Of a DNA stretch of 64,000 bases, positions 10,949 to 22,325 are shown piece by piece. Source of the DNA: Anseranas semipalmata (lineage: Eukaryota > Chordata > Aves > Anseriformes > Anseranatidae); contig VXAA01002999.1 of assembly GCA_013399115.1 (NCBI GenBank), forward strand, positions 747,450 through 811,449, written 5' to 3'. The notes under the pieces are model-generated. The model worked only from the letters and a program-made list of their open reading frames with translations. It made no database searches and was not told the DNA's origin. The position numbers and the translations under genes are program-made. The stretch's first letter is position 1. Each line of letters starts with the position of its first letter.

Positions 10949-13900
10949 CCTGCATAAAGTATCTTCAGACCTGAAAGCACTTGAAGAGATGTGGTCTTGG
11001 GCAGAATTGATAGAATCAAGAAAATGTATTATGTTAAAACAATGTAAATAAAGTTTAGTGCTGTAACATGCCACCACAAATGTGTCATTGCAGGATGTTC
11101 AGTTCTAGAATTAGGCTTGCTAATTGAAACAGGTGTTTCCCAGAAAAGTAACACAGCGTTATTATAACTGTCTGTTGGCTGTTGGCTTTATGCTTCTCTT
11201 CCCTACAGTAAATAAAGAAATAAAAATTGTTCAGTTTTTCTTTTTTGTGGAACTCCCCATTAAGACCAAATAGCGGTTTCCCATAATCATACAATGTGAT
11301 TTCCTTCAAAATAAATTCTACGGCCGGATGCCAAAGCCAGCTTTTAATTGTGAAGATGTGAAAGGTTGAGCCCCTCTGCAGAGAGGGCCTGACCAAGGAT
11401 GTTTGGTGTGGCATGCAGTCGGTCCCTCTACGTTGCTCATGGGAAGGCAGGCAGTGGTGGGCACCAGAGCTGGTAACTGGAAGGAGGAGCTGCACTTACT
11501 GGGAAGAGAGTGTGGACTCTGCCGGCTGAGGTGTGAAGCTACTGATTTTTGTCTGCTTGGAGTGCCGTCTAGTAGAACCGCCCCAGTGAAAAATAAATCT
11601 CTCACCAGTATGTGGAAGGACAGAAAGAGCAGGTAGAGTTTCCACATGTCAAAACACAGCTGAGTTACGTGATGTGTTTTTCACGGCTCAGAAAAAATGC
11701 CTTATTTTGGTGATGTGCTCATCTCCACCTCCACTGCTGAATGCGTCCCTACCCTGAAGTGTGGATCAGCCTACCTGGAGGTGGTTGACAGTGTAAAGGG
11801 GGCAGAAGTCTCTCTCTTGGTTCATCCACCTTCATTCACTGGTAGTTTTTTCTCTCTCTTGAGAATCCTACAGAGGTTTCTCACACCCTTCTCATCATTT
11901 TTTATTTCAGATCTCTTGCTTTGATTAGTTTTCTGTACTCTCTCCTCCCGATTTTCTGCTCTTATATGTTTCAGGCTTAGACTATTTCTCATTTTTAGGC
12001 TTTGGATTGAGACATAATGTTGAGACTCGATAATACCACTGCTGTCTACAGCACATTCCTTACAACTTTTTTTTTTCTAGGCCATCTTGAGCTAGCAGCT
12101 GGCACAAACAGGATATTAAAACAGAAGGAACATAAGTTCGGTGCAGGATAATAATGCTTGTGTTTCGCTGAGGTTTTCTCTCCCCTTTTGTCTTCTCCTG
12201 CATTTGTTCTCTTTTCCCTCAGTGTTGTTCCCATCATCCTTCTGGTCTTTCCCTCTGTGCCCTCTAAATCTTCCATAAAATAGTTTCCATACATATGCTG
12301 TCCCCCAGGCTTCCCTCTTTTTTACCCACGTGAACTTAGTCCTACTGTCTTTTCACTGTGGTGTTGTTGATCCAGAAAATTTTCTGAAACTCTGGAACTT
12401 TACATCAGAACTTTTAATTAATACTGTACTTTTTGTTTTTATGCTATATATCTTCTTGTGACTCCTTACCTGAGCATCATCCCATTTCTGCTTGAATCCA
12501 CCGCTAACCAGGTGAGGCTTCTGCTCACCTTTAGTCTTACAGGTATTGCTTTTTCAAGTGCAGATTGTACGTGGTTTATTTTCCTGGCCTGGATACCACC
12601 TCCTTTGCCTGAATGTGTGGGTGTGTGTGTTTACAGATAAGACCCTTGGGTTGAAGTGATACAACCCATAAACCATTCCAACACTTGTAGTCTGCTATAG
12701 TAAATTGGCTTTAGTAGCTTCCAGTGATCCCTCAGACCTCTTTGATACCTGTCTAAGCTTCTTTCTTAAATACATTGTAAGCAATTTACTCTTATACAGA
12801 AGACTCATCCTAGCTGTGCACTGCAATGGAGGTGACTCCCTAGTTGCCCTTACAAACACGGCAGCTAACATTGGTCTTATGGTTCTGCAGGTGCCCCTCT
12901 CTGGAAATTCTTTTCATTGTGTTTGTTTTCTCTAGCACTGCCCCCGAGCTCCTCTCTGTTATGCGGCCAGGTGTATACACAATTCGAGAAGAGGGGCGGT
13001 TGCTAAATCTGCTTCTGACAGCTTCACAAAACCAAAAAAGTTTAATGATTACTGTGAGAACAGCAGTTTCCCAAGAGCTGAGATAGCGGAGAATCTAAAC
13101 AGTGAGGGAGTAGATTGCAGTCCCTGCTGTGTTTCTATAGCAGTGGGCTTGCGTTTATCTCAAGGTGATGTCATTCAGCCTGATACTTACGAATATTTCA
13201 TTGCAAAATAAGGGGAACAGATGTGTGCAGTGATGAAGCAGTAAGAATGACAGTTGAATGTAATCTGCAAGTAGACAAACATGGGTTGGTATTGTATTTA
13301 AATGCATCATGGAGAAAAACCCAGAACTGAACCCCCAAATCCCAAATGCTTCAGTTTTGGCTCTTCCCTCCTCCTTTTTCCTCTTTTTTTTTTTTTTTAA
13401 TGTTAGTCTGCAGCATGATATTTTTATGGTTCCTAGTTTGGACAGTTAATAAAGATTGGTAGGCTTTTTGCTTTAAAGTGGACTAGGCTTTGGAAATCCT
13501 TCTTTCAACTTCTGGCTTACTCAACAGTCTAAGTCTCTTTATGTTTGTTGTTCAAAAAAAGGTGCTGAAGATTAGGCAACTGAAAGTTTTTAAGCACAGT
13601 TCTTGGCAAGTCAAAAAGTTGTGAAGCATACCTAGTTATTTTTAAATACAGTGCTATCCTCAGATGACTGATACTGTGTAATTTAAAAACATTATAACAT
13701 CAGGTGCTTCATGTTTAAGTCAAGGGTTTGTTTCCTTAGAAGTGGGAAGGGTATGGTTAACAACATCTTGTCCAGCTGGCTAGCATAACTTTGCAAAGTA
13801 GGTTCTATTGTTTTTCTCCCCACTCTAGTTTCATACTGTTTCTGCGTATGAGAGACGGAGAAAACTAAAAACGACTCTAACTGGATATCATGGCTGATAC

Positions 13901-14953
13901 CTCGTCACTGCATAATTTCTGTAGAACTCTCAAGTGATCTTAAGTGTATAAAACCTATGCTTGTAGCACTGAAACTGCTTTCATCTAGGTGGGAGTTCAA
14001 TCTTTTTTCCCTTATACCTTGCATTTGTATGCAATGTGTGTGTTTGAACAATGAAACATAAACAATTCAAACCCCTTGTTCAGAAAACTAAGAAATAAGT
14101 AGTCATCGCAGCAGATGTTACTGTCTCTTCCCCGAGGGCACAGACAGTCAGAACCCAAATTCCCTTTAATTATCCCAGTAACAGACATATGCACACACGT
14201 AAGAATGCAGAAGTATGTACTTCTAGCCGGGGAAGCTTTGACCGGGCAAAGAAAACAGGAATGCAGGCTGGATTTTAGACCTTGAGACTTAGGAGGTTAG
14301 AGCAGATTGTAAAAGCAGGTCAAGGAACCGGGGAAGGGCAATTGCTGAGACTGCATCTCCCTTACCTTCAGAGCTGTAAGCTGACTGCTGGGGCTGTGGC
14401 TTTGTGAATGAGAGCACCAATGGAAAATGTGAGGAGCTGGGTAGAAGTGGGTAAGTTTATGGGAAGTTTAAGAAAGAAGTTCAAGTTCACTCTGCTGTGA
14501 TACAGAACTTGTTTTAAGTCAAGAAACAGATACTTTAAGTATGCTTCATTTTCTGTTTTCCCCATTAATAATAGATAAACTACTTACAGCCCTGCCTTGT
14601 TATCTCCAAAAATGTTGTGAAGCTGGTAATAGTTGTTTAAAAAGCAGAGGCCCAATAAGCAGCTGGTGAACTTTCTGGATAACGTCAAGAGGTTTATAGT
14701 CTTAGGATTTGTTTTATTACAGATGATTTAAAGTGGAGAAGAGCCTGGGGAGCTGGCAGAGCTTCTAGATAAGGCCAGAGTGCATAATTCTTGGTTTCTG
14801 AAGTTCTCTTTGGAAGGAAAGGTGAGCTTCAGGACCACGTTAGGTTGTGCTGGATAGTAGAAGAAAGACAGCTGCTTTGCTCATGATCTAAAGAGACCTC
14901 CAGAATAGTAGGTCTTGAAAGGCAGCCATAGTTTTGAGGTTGGCTTTGTCTTT

Positions 14954-15003
14954 TTGTTTGTTTGTATGTATGTATGTATGTATGTGTGTGTGTGTGTGTG
15001 TGG
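14954..15003. repeat. Compound TTTG / TATG / TG microsatellite
   Basis: TTTG units (14954-14963) are followed by about five TATG units (14964-14984) and about nine TG units (14985-15003). The order suggests stepwise mutation from one unit to the next. Confidence 0.96.
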
Positions 15004-17052
15004 TTTCTTTTTTCCCATATAAGCAAGGATGAGCTCTGAACTGCAGATGGAGGTCTGACAAGTTTTCATGTTTCCAAAGGGGAACCAAATGTAGTATGGT
15101 AAGACTTAAAAGAGGAATCTTTTCGTTTGTGGTTGCTGATTTAATCTTGGTGGGCAAAGCAGTAACTTCGTCTTTTCTTTTGTAAAGGATTAGATTGCAT
15201 TAGCTAATCCTGCCTATACAATTGTTTTTATTTATTTTTTCTTGGAGGGCAGAAATGATGGTTTATTTTCTTGTTTATTCTTGGATTCCTGTTTTAGAAA
15301 CTGCATGGTTCTTTTACTGTCTAATCACCAGAATATCTGTATTTTTCAATGTATTATCAACATAAAAATATTCTTAATTTTTATAACAATTATTTCTAAT
15401 CTTTAATTTTATTAGCATTTTTTATTAGCTACTCTAGGTACATATTCTTTTGTTTCCCGGTTATGATGTCTGCGTACTCTGGAATCTGCATTATTAAAGT
15501 AAGTGGTGTACATAGCCCTGGTGTAAGTGTGGGCTACATGCAATGGCTTTTTCATTAAAATGTGGTACTGAGTATGTGTATAGTAGACATAGCTGTCCTA
15601 ATCCTTTCATTTTACAGAGGAGCATGAAATGGCATCAGGAGATGCCACCTTTCTGTTGCTGATTTTGTGCTTTCCTCTATATATGTTGCATCCAGTCTGC
15701 TCCTGTTGCACTCCACTTAGATTTTTAGAACCTTCAGGTAGCAAAGACTGTAAGATCTGTTACATCTGTTACCATCCTTAAATTTGACATCTGGATATTT
15801 GTACCATATATACAAAGAAGTGGACACGCCAAGCATGTTCCAATCTGAGTAACAGGTGGACGAGGAATTTCACTGGAGTAATGGGTTGAGCTTGGTTTGG
15901 CTTGGCTTTTTAATTTTTTTTAGAACAGATCTTTTTTCACTGCTGTCTCTTTCTGTAAGTTTAAATGTTAAAAAGTTACTTTTATCTTTTTTCCATTTGG
16001 TTAAGTTTGTAATGCGGTAGTTTTTCCTACCGGTGAACTAAAAATCACAGAAAAAGAACCAGCTGCACCTTCCTAGCCTGTAATTCAGGCTTGGTATCTA
16101 AAGGTCAGATTACCTGTGTATTTTCTTGCTCCTTATACATAACTTCAACTCTGGGACTGAAATGCAATGTCTTTAAGTACTGCCTTTAAGCTCTGCTATT
16201 GTAAGAAGCATTAATAATTAATCATCTGCCTTTGAAATGCATGGTAAAAAACGACAGCATTATGAATCATGTAGAAAGGGTTAACAAATGTTCAGAGCTT
16301 TGGTTGGAGTCTGTATCTATATTGAGTGCTCCTGGCTTTGCATCCTGCAGGGGGTCAGCATGCATGGCCTAGGTGGCAGGTGCTCTACAGCATCACCCTA
16401 TGGGCTGTTCTCCAGACCATCCCAAAACCCCAAACCATCCCATTTTCCCCAAACTCCATCTCCTGTGGAAGAGTGTGGCACAGCATGGGCAAGGCACAGT
16501 CATCTTAGTGGTACAGTTCTCTAAGACATCCTTCCTAAGCAGTCAGGATCATAAAGCTAAGGAGGTATATGGTCCTGGAATCAGATCTGCCAACATACCA
16601 TTGCATATAGAAAACATATGTCTGGAATTTCAGGTTTTGGAAAAGCCGCCTATAACAGGCAGGCTTTCTCTGCTTTGCAGTAGGCTGCTGTCTTCAAAGT
16701 GTTCAGCTTCTACCATAGGCTTTAGGGAAGAATGGCAAGTAACAAGGCAGATATTTTATGCTTAGGTTTTGAGAGGAGTATAATTAGCATATTGCTTTTA
16801 CTTCTAACCCTTAGAATGAGCCTTGTCTGTAAGAGAAATGGGAAAATATTTGCTGTGCTTACCATATTTCTTAGATGAGTATTTTATGGTTTTTTTTGTC
16901 TTGCATTACTCTTAAAAGAAATGGCACTTTTGATGTTTTCATGGTGAATGCACTCAACAGGAATATACCCATCAGAAAAAGTTCATTCTGGTATGTTTTG
17001 CTACAGTGCTAGGCTAGTATAGATAGAGGAAGAATTTGGTCCGAAGTAAGTC

Positions 17053-17130
17053 CAAATATGTAAAGAATGACTTAAAGTTACTAAGTACAGACATGTAAAG
17101 GATGACTTTACAAATATGTAAAGAATATCT
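17053..17130. repeat. Three imperfect tandem copies around ATGTAAAG
   Basis: AATATGTAAAGAATGACTT at about 17055-17073, CATGTAAAGGATGACTTT at about 17092-17109 and AATATGTAAAGAATATCTT at about 17113-17131 are related copies with diverged spacers. Confidence 0.8.
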
Positions 17131-18059
17131 TGTATTTGTATGGATTTAAGCACAATATAAATGTTTACTATGTATAGTTTAAATGCTATACACCAGAAGT
17201 AGAATGAATTGGTTGTGGTGGAGCTTCATGTCACTGCAGCTTGAGGCGCGCACAAGGCAGTTTGCTCAGTCTAGCGTGGGTTTCTCTCCACTACAGTGAC
17301 AGACAGACAAGCCTTGATGCCTGATCTAGAAGTCTGTTCACAGCTGTGTTTTCAGAAGCTTATCTGAGGAAACACACACCTGTGTATGATATACGTGTAT
17401 AGATATAGCTACTTTCTTCCAACTCTTTTTTTTTTTTTTTAAACCTTAAAGCTAAAAATTATTTAGCACGGCAAGTCATTGTACATGAGTGCTGAGTAAC
17501 ATACCTTGAATAAATCCTAGACAAGTAAGTTATGCTGTTGACACACTAAGCCTCAGCCCCTGTCGGATAAGTAGTGGTTGGTTTTGGATGTAGTACAGCT
17601 GTTCTTTGGCTCAATTGTCTTGATGGAGTTCTCTGTTCTGTTGGCACCTGCGGAATAGTATTTGCAAATATTTCCTTTCTTCACTTGAGTTGTGGTACTT
17701 TTTTTTTTTTTTCTTTCATGTGCAGTGAGTCGATGACTTACCGGCTAGGGTGTGTTTAATTCATTTCTGTGAGGAGAGAATACAGTGAAAGAACTGGAAA
17801 AGAGTGATGATTGGAAATGTAAGAAAATACCTATAAACAGAAGTGAATTGCAAAAGATGCAACAGGCTCCAGCTTGCCGTTTTTCTTTTTTTTTTTTTTT
17901 TCTTCTCCTAGGAATGCTTGTTTTCCTGAAGTTGTTCTGAGTGAATTTGTTATTCATGGAAATAGATAATAATGGGAAGCTTAAAATGGGGACTTAATCA
18001 CACTGAAACTGACACCAATGCTGCACAGAAATTACAGAAGAATATCTTGTTTTTCTCAG

Positions 18060-18335
18060 TCCTTGCTCTAAAATAGTTAGGAACGATGAAGTCCAGAAAT
18101 GTCACACCGGAGTTTACCAGTGCACCTAACTGGGTCCTTACAGACTGAAGTACCACAACTAACTCCCAAAGCGGAGCAGAGCGATGAGGAGCGAGCAGTG
18201 GATTGCCTCTTGCCAGCTGTGGCGGCTCACTTGATGGATCCCCATGGGGTTAATGAGGCTGGCAACGGGGCAGCGTGGCACGTCAGAGCGGAGGCTTCTC
18301 ACTTGTCTCACGGCCTTTCACGAGGAGAGTAATGT
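18060..18335 (+). other. CpG-retaining patch with possible splice acceptor
   Basis: About twelve CpGs occur in 275 bases, against nearly none in neighbouring intron, and GC content rises locally. A pyrimidine-rich TTGTTTTTCTCAG ends at 18059, an acceptor-like signal, and a 77-codon frame runs from 18099 to 18332. I do not recognise the peptide, and a stop lies in the same frame just upstream of the ATG. It could be an alternative exon, a regulatory patch or a young unknown insertion. Confidence 0.4.
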
Positions 18336-21260
18336 AACATGAGCATCACAGGAAGGGAAGATCTAAGCGAGGCTACAATCATTATACAACTTCAGGAAGA
18401 CAGGGATTATTGTATCATCCTTAGATTAGATACATTTAATTATAAAATAACTTCAGCGTGCAGTAGCGTATTTTATTTTTCTTATGATAAGATTAGTGAT
18501 TTTGTTGTACCGATGCCACCCAGAGACTTTGGTTAATATTGCAAATCTTCTAGTTTTCAACAGAATTACTATTAGTATTTTGCTAATGGAGTTTCTTCAG
18601 GAAGGTGGTTCTGCATGTGTGTTTAACTCTGTGCTCTCTATTTGCACAAAAGGACACCATGGCATGAGGTGGCATATATGTACACCATGAACACTACTGA
18701 TTTTTTTAATATTTCATTATTTACCATTAAAGATCACTTCTGAATTCAGTTCTGAACATACCACTCTTTCTAATTAGTCACTCGTCAATTTATTTTGCCG
18801 TTTACTGTAACTCTACTTTGAAGAGCTGAATAATGAAACCTAGGTTAGAGAGAACTTGACTCTTTCATTTGCAGAGAACTGCAGAGCTCAGCAGCCCCTG
18901 GCTAGTCCCTGACAATGCACTCCACACAATCCAGGGCCTGTTGGGCAGATACTAATTTTAAAGTAAAAATGAGGCAGATTTCTGGACTTTCATTATTTGT
19001 GTGAGTATCTCATGCCCTCCTGCCCAGCTTTGGTTGTTAACCTCCTTTGTCTATAAAGTTCTTTAGGAGACTCCCTTGACCTTTCCTACAAGCTGAGGGG
19101 ACTTCAGTGTGTTTGCTGAGCCATGGGTTTATGAGCCGTGGAAAACTTTGCTTCCTATTAAATCTAAGCTATTAAAAAAAAAAGAACCAAACCCCAAAAG
19201 ACCCAGGGAAACCCACTGTGATTCACAGCATGTGAGAGAGAGCTGTAGCTTTCTCAAAATCTCTTGACTCTTTCAATACCCATCTTTCAATTCCATGGTT
19301 GTATGTAAACAACGTATACACTTTTCCATGGACAGCTTTAAGTCTGAGAACAATATCTGTGGGAAAGTAAATGCGTGTGCTTGGCTGTAAAGGTGAGTGG
19401 GGAAAAACAGGTTGAAGGTGTGTCTGAATAGCTGTTTTCAGTATCAGGAGTGAGAAGAGAGAATTTGCTGAAGGGCTACGTATTTTACTCTGTTGCACAT
19501 GATGATGATGATAAATCTAATTATTCTGTTGACTCAGTTACATAAACTTTCTGTATTGTAACTCAGAGCAGAATTTTACCAGAATTTTAACAGTTGTAAG
19601 GATTTTGTTTGATTGTCTTTGTTGTTTCTGTTTGCTTGTTTTCCCGTACAGAAATATCACAAAGTTGAAGTTTTATCCCATAAAGGCTTGTTCCTGTGAG
19701 ACACATGATGCCACTGTGGCACACAAGACACAGTTTCAGAGCGTTTGCTGCGAAGAAAGCAGCTCTTGCTGCCGTTTGCTCTTCCTGACCTTATTCACTC
19801 GAGCAAGAATGATGCTGAATGCAACAAAGAAAGGATAAAATAATTTATTGTTGGAGTGACAGAGGGGAATCAGATTTCAGAGCGATTTCTTAAGTCCTTG
19901 TTCTCTTCTCACTTTCTAGCCTGGGCTTGCCTTGCCCTGCCTGGCCTCTGCCCCCTGGCTGCAAGCCTGGAAATGGTCTCGATCACCTCCTTGCTGTACC
20001 TTGAAGCTTTATTTTGCCATGCTGAGACAGCAGAACAAGTGGAACAGAATTGCTTCCTTGAATCTCAGTCTCCCTGGTAGACTTCTGGCATGAACCTGTG
20101 TCCTGGGTTGTCCTTCCAGCCCCTGGTGCATCCTCTGCCCTCTGGCTTGGTTGGACTCAAAGCTAGTTTCTGCCTTTGTGCAGCTTTAAAGCCCTGAATG
20201 AGAGTGAGACTCTTAAAAACTTCTATCTTTATTTCCTTATCTTCATGTCCTACCTGATTTCTCAACTTTTTTGAACTTTACAATTGATTATTTCATACAA
20301 AAGGCATCACTGAAAAGTTGAGGCTGCAAAATCAAGTACACAGAAGTTAGGAGATGCCTATCTGGGGCTTGCCTGTGTAGCCTTATATGTATAATATAAA
20401 TAGGTAAATGAATATGTATAAGGCTATACAGACCTATAATGTGTGTGTAAGTGTACATATATATTTTTTCTCTTACTGAATCCTGCTAGGTTCTATGCAC
20501 AACGTCTGTAGCAGTAGCTGGTGGCAGCTGTAACCATAGTTATTTAATATGTGGCCCCATCCTCTCTCCTGCCCTGATTTGAGAACCTATCCAGCACAGA
20601 TGGAAACAACAGTGAATTTAGCTACAAATTCTGCAGAACGTGTACAAACTGACATTACAGTCCTGTAATTGCCCAGATGCATACAGGCTGTCATTAAAAA
20701 TGCAGAAGTTAGTTTTCTGACACCCAAGTGATTCTACTGCATGGTTCCATCTGTTTCTTCCAAATATATGATGCTACGGCTTCTGCACAGTACATTTAAT
20801 GGCTCTCTGCAATGGCTGAACACATTTGGACACAGAATAACATTTTTCTCCAGGGCCCTCTCCATAGGAATGGATGACCTACTTGTGCTAAAACTTTAAT
20901 ATTTAAATTAAGAACAAATCATCCTGAAACAGGCACCAGACATGTAATCTTTCAATCCAGACATTTGCAAAAGTGAAAATATGCATGTGAGCAAAGAAGG
21001 GAGCTTATAATGGGGGTTGACAACCTAAGCTGTAGCTGGGGATACCAGTTCCAAAAATGACACTGCCATGGCACTCTCAGTGGTTGGTGTTGACTCTATG
21101 TGCCAAATGACCATGACCAGGTGCTCACCGTTGGTCTTCTTATTGTCTTTTTCAGATCTATAGTCCTTAAGTAGCCACTTCCACAGCCCATTGTGTCATA
21201 CATACATAACCCTCTTTACCTTTTGCATACATTCCAGACAACAGATTTACAGTGAACGTT

Positions 21261-21296
21261 AAAAAAAAAATAAAAATAAAAATAAAAATAAAAATA
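21261..21296. repeat. (TAAAAA)n microsatellite
   Basis: A run of ten A is followed by five T-A5-type units. Confidence 0.96.
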
Positions 21297-22175
21297 GTGT
21301 TTTGATATCCTGAGAATCGGGAGAGAAATTTTTGAGGATGAGGCTTCTTTGCAACTCCACTTTCTTTAGAGAACCATTTATATAGTTATTGACATTTATG
21401 TACTCAATGTGTCTGTATGAAAGTAAGTAAATGAATCTTGCTGTGTTCCCAGAACAATATTTGTGGTGGCATAACCACACTGTTGTGTGTCTGACTACTG
21501 ATATGGGTGTAAAAACAATAGTAATACAAATATATAAGGAGCTGGTGTGCAGTTATTTCTGAGTGCTTAACTCTGAAAGTAGAAATAGATTCATATTCGG
21601 AATACAAGGAAAGTTTGTTGCTGATTTTCGGCAGCTTACCCACTTGTCTGCTCTGTGTTTTATGTAGTGCTATGCTGGTCTGAGAAAGATAGGTTAAAAA
21701 AAAAAAAAGTTCATTTGAATGTCAAGCATATTTGCTTTTACCTCCCTCATGTCTCAACCTCTTTATTGTGAAAATGATGAAAATTCAAATTTTCTCATTT
21801 TTCTCATTGCTTTCCGCTTGGTCGGATCTTCTTTAAAGAAGAAGGAGAAAAAACCACTAGTTCTCATCTGCTCCTGATGCATGGAAAATTAATCTGACTT
21901 CATTTATGTATCTACCAGGGTAATGAAGGTGTACTGTGTTGTTGTCTGCTTTACCTAAGAAGGAAAAACACGTCTGGCTTATAAGTCAGATCACAATTAG
22001 AACACTTCATGCAAGCATTTATTTGGTGACTGCATGACATATTTTATAGGTCTATAGTGAAGATTATGTGGTACGGTGGTAAAAATATCCTATGTTTCCT
22101 CAGAGGACCATACTGAGAAAACTTGTGGCCCCACAGTATGTGCAAATGTAATGCTGACTACCTGGTGTACTACAA

Positions 22176-22219
22176 CTATGACGTTTACAGTAACATGTAT
22201 TTCTTCTTTGTTGTTTTAG
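22176..22219 (+). promoter_or_regulatory. SEMA5A: 3' splice acceptor of first SEMA5A exon
   Basis: The tract TTTCTTCTTTGTTGTTTTAG runs into the exon. CTATGAC at 22176-22182 and AGTAAC at 22189-22194 are plausible branch-point sequences about 25-40 bases upstream. The site fits the reading frame of the exon; branch use is inferred. Confidence 0.85.
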
Positions 22220-22319
22220 AAATTGCCCCTTGGTTACATTTGTTCAGAGCAGAAGATGCTGTAGACTTCTCACAGTTAACATTTGACCCAGGACAAAAAG
22301 AGCTTATTGCTGGAGCAAG
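22220..22319 (+). CDS. SEMA5A: SEMA5A internal coding exon (start of Sema domain)
   Basis: This 100-base exon encodes the N-terminal edge of the Sema domain of semaphorin 5A, a single-pass membrane guidance protein with a seven-bladed Sema propeller, a PSI domain and thrombospondin type 1 repeats outside the cell. It starts with the last two bases of a split codon, reads 32 whole codons, and ends with two bases of an arginine codon. The translation includes APWLHLF, AVDFSQLTFDPGQKEL and AGA, a signature of class 5 semaphorins. The DFSQLTFDPGQKEL stretch fits SEMA5A better than SEMA5B, which has a different sequence there. A pyrimidine tract ending in AG precedes it, and GTGAGA follows directly. 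By recall of the mammalian protein it covers roughly residues 42-75. There is no internal stop. The assignment is by recognition and was not aligned. Confidence 0.93.
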
Positions 22320-22325
22320 GTGAGA
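22317..22325 (+). promoter_or_regulatory. SEMA5A: 5' splice donor of first SEMA5A exon
   Basis: AAG is followed by GTGAGA, close to the consensus donor. It splits the arginine codon AG/A that is completed at 34703. Confidence 0.88.

Larger units (their letters stand above)
9201..22175 (+). other. SEMA5A: SEMA5A intron segment upstream of first visible exon
   Basis: The preceding SEMA5A exon, which should encode the end of the N-terminal region and stop one base into a glutamate codon, was not found here by reading. The segment holds simple repeats, an N gap at 10646-10663, a strong inverted repeat at 9998-10049 and a CpG-retaining patch at 18060-18335, each listed separately. A block at 20560-20910 has the low-CpG, motif-rich look of a conserved noncoding element. 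Confidence 0.7.

Noticed and set aside
1..22175. Preceding SEMA5A exon with signal peptide
   Set aside because: No matching sequence ending one base into a glutamate codon before a GT donor was found.
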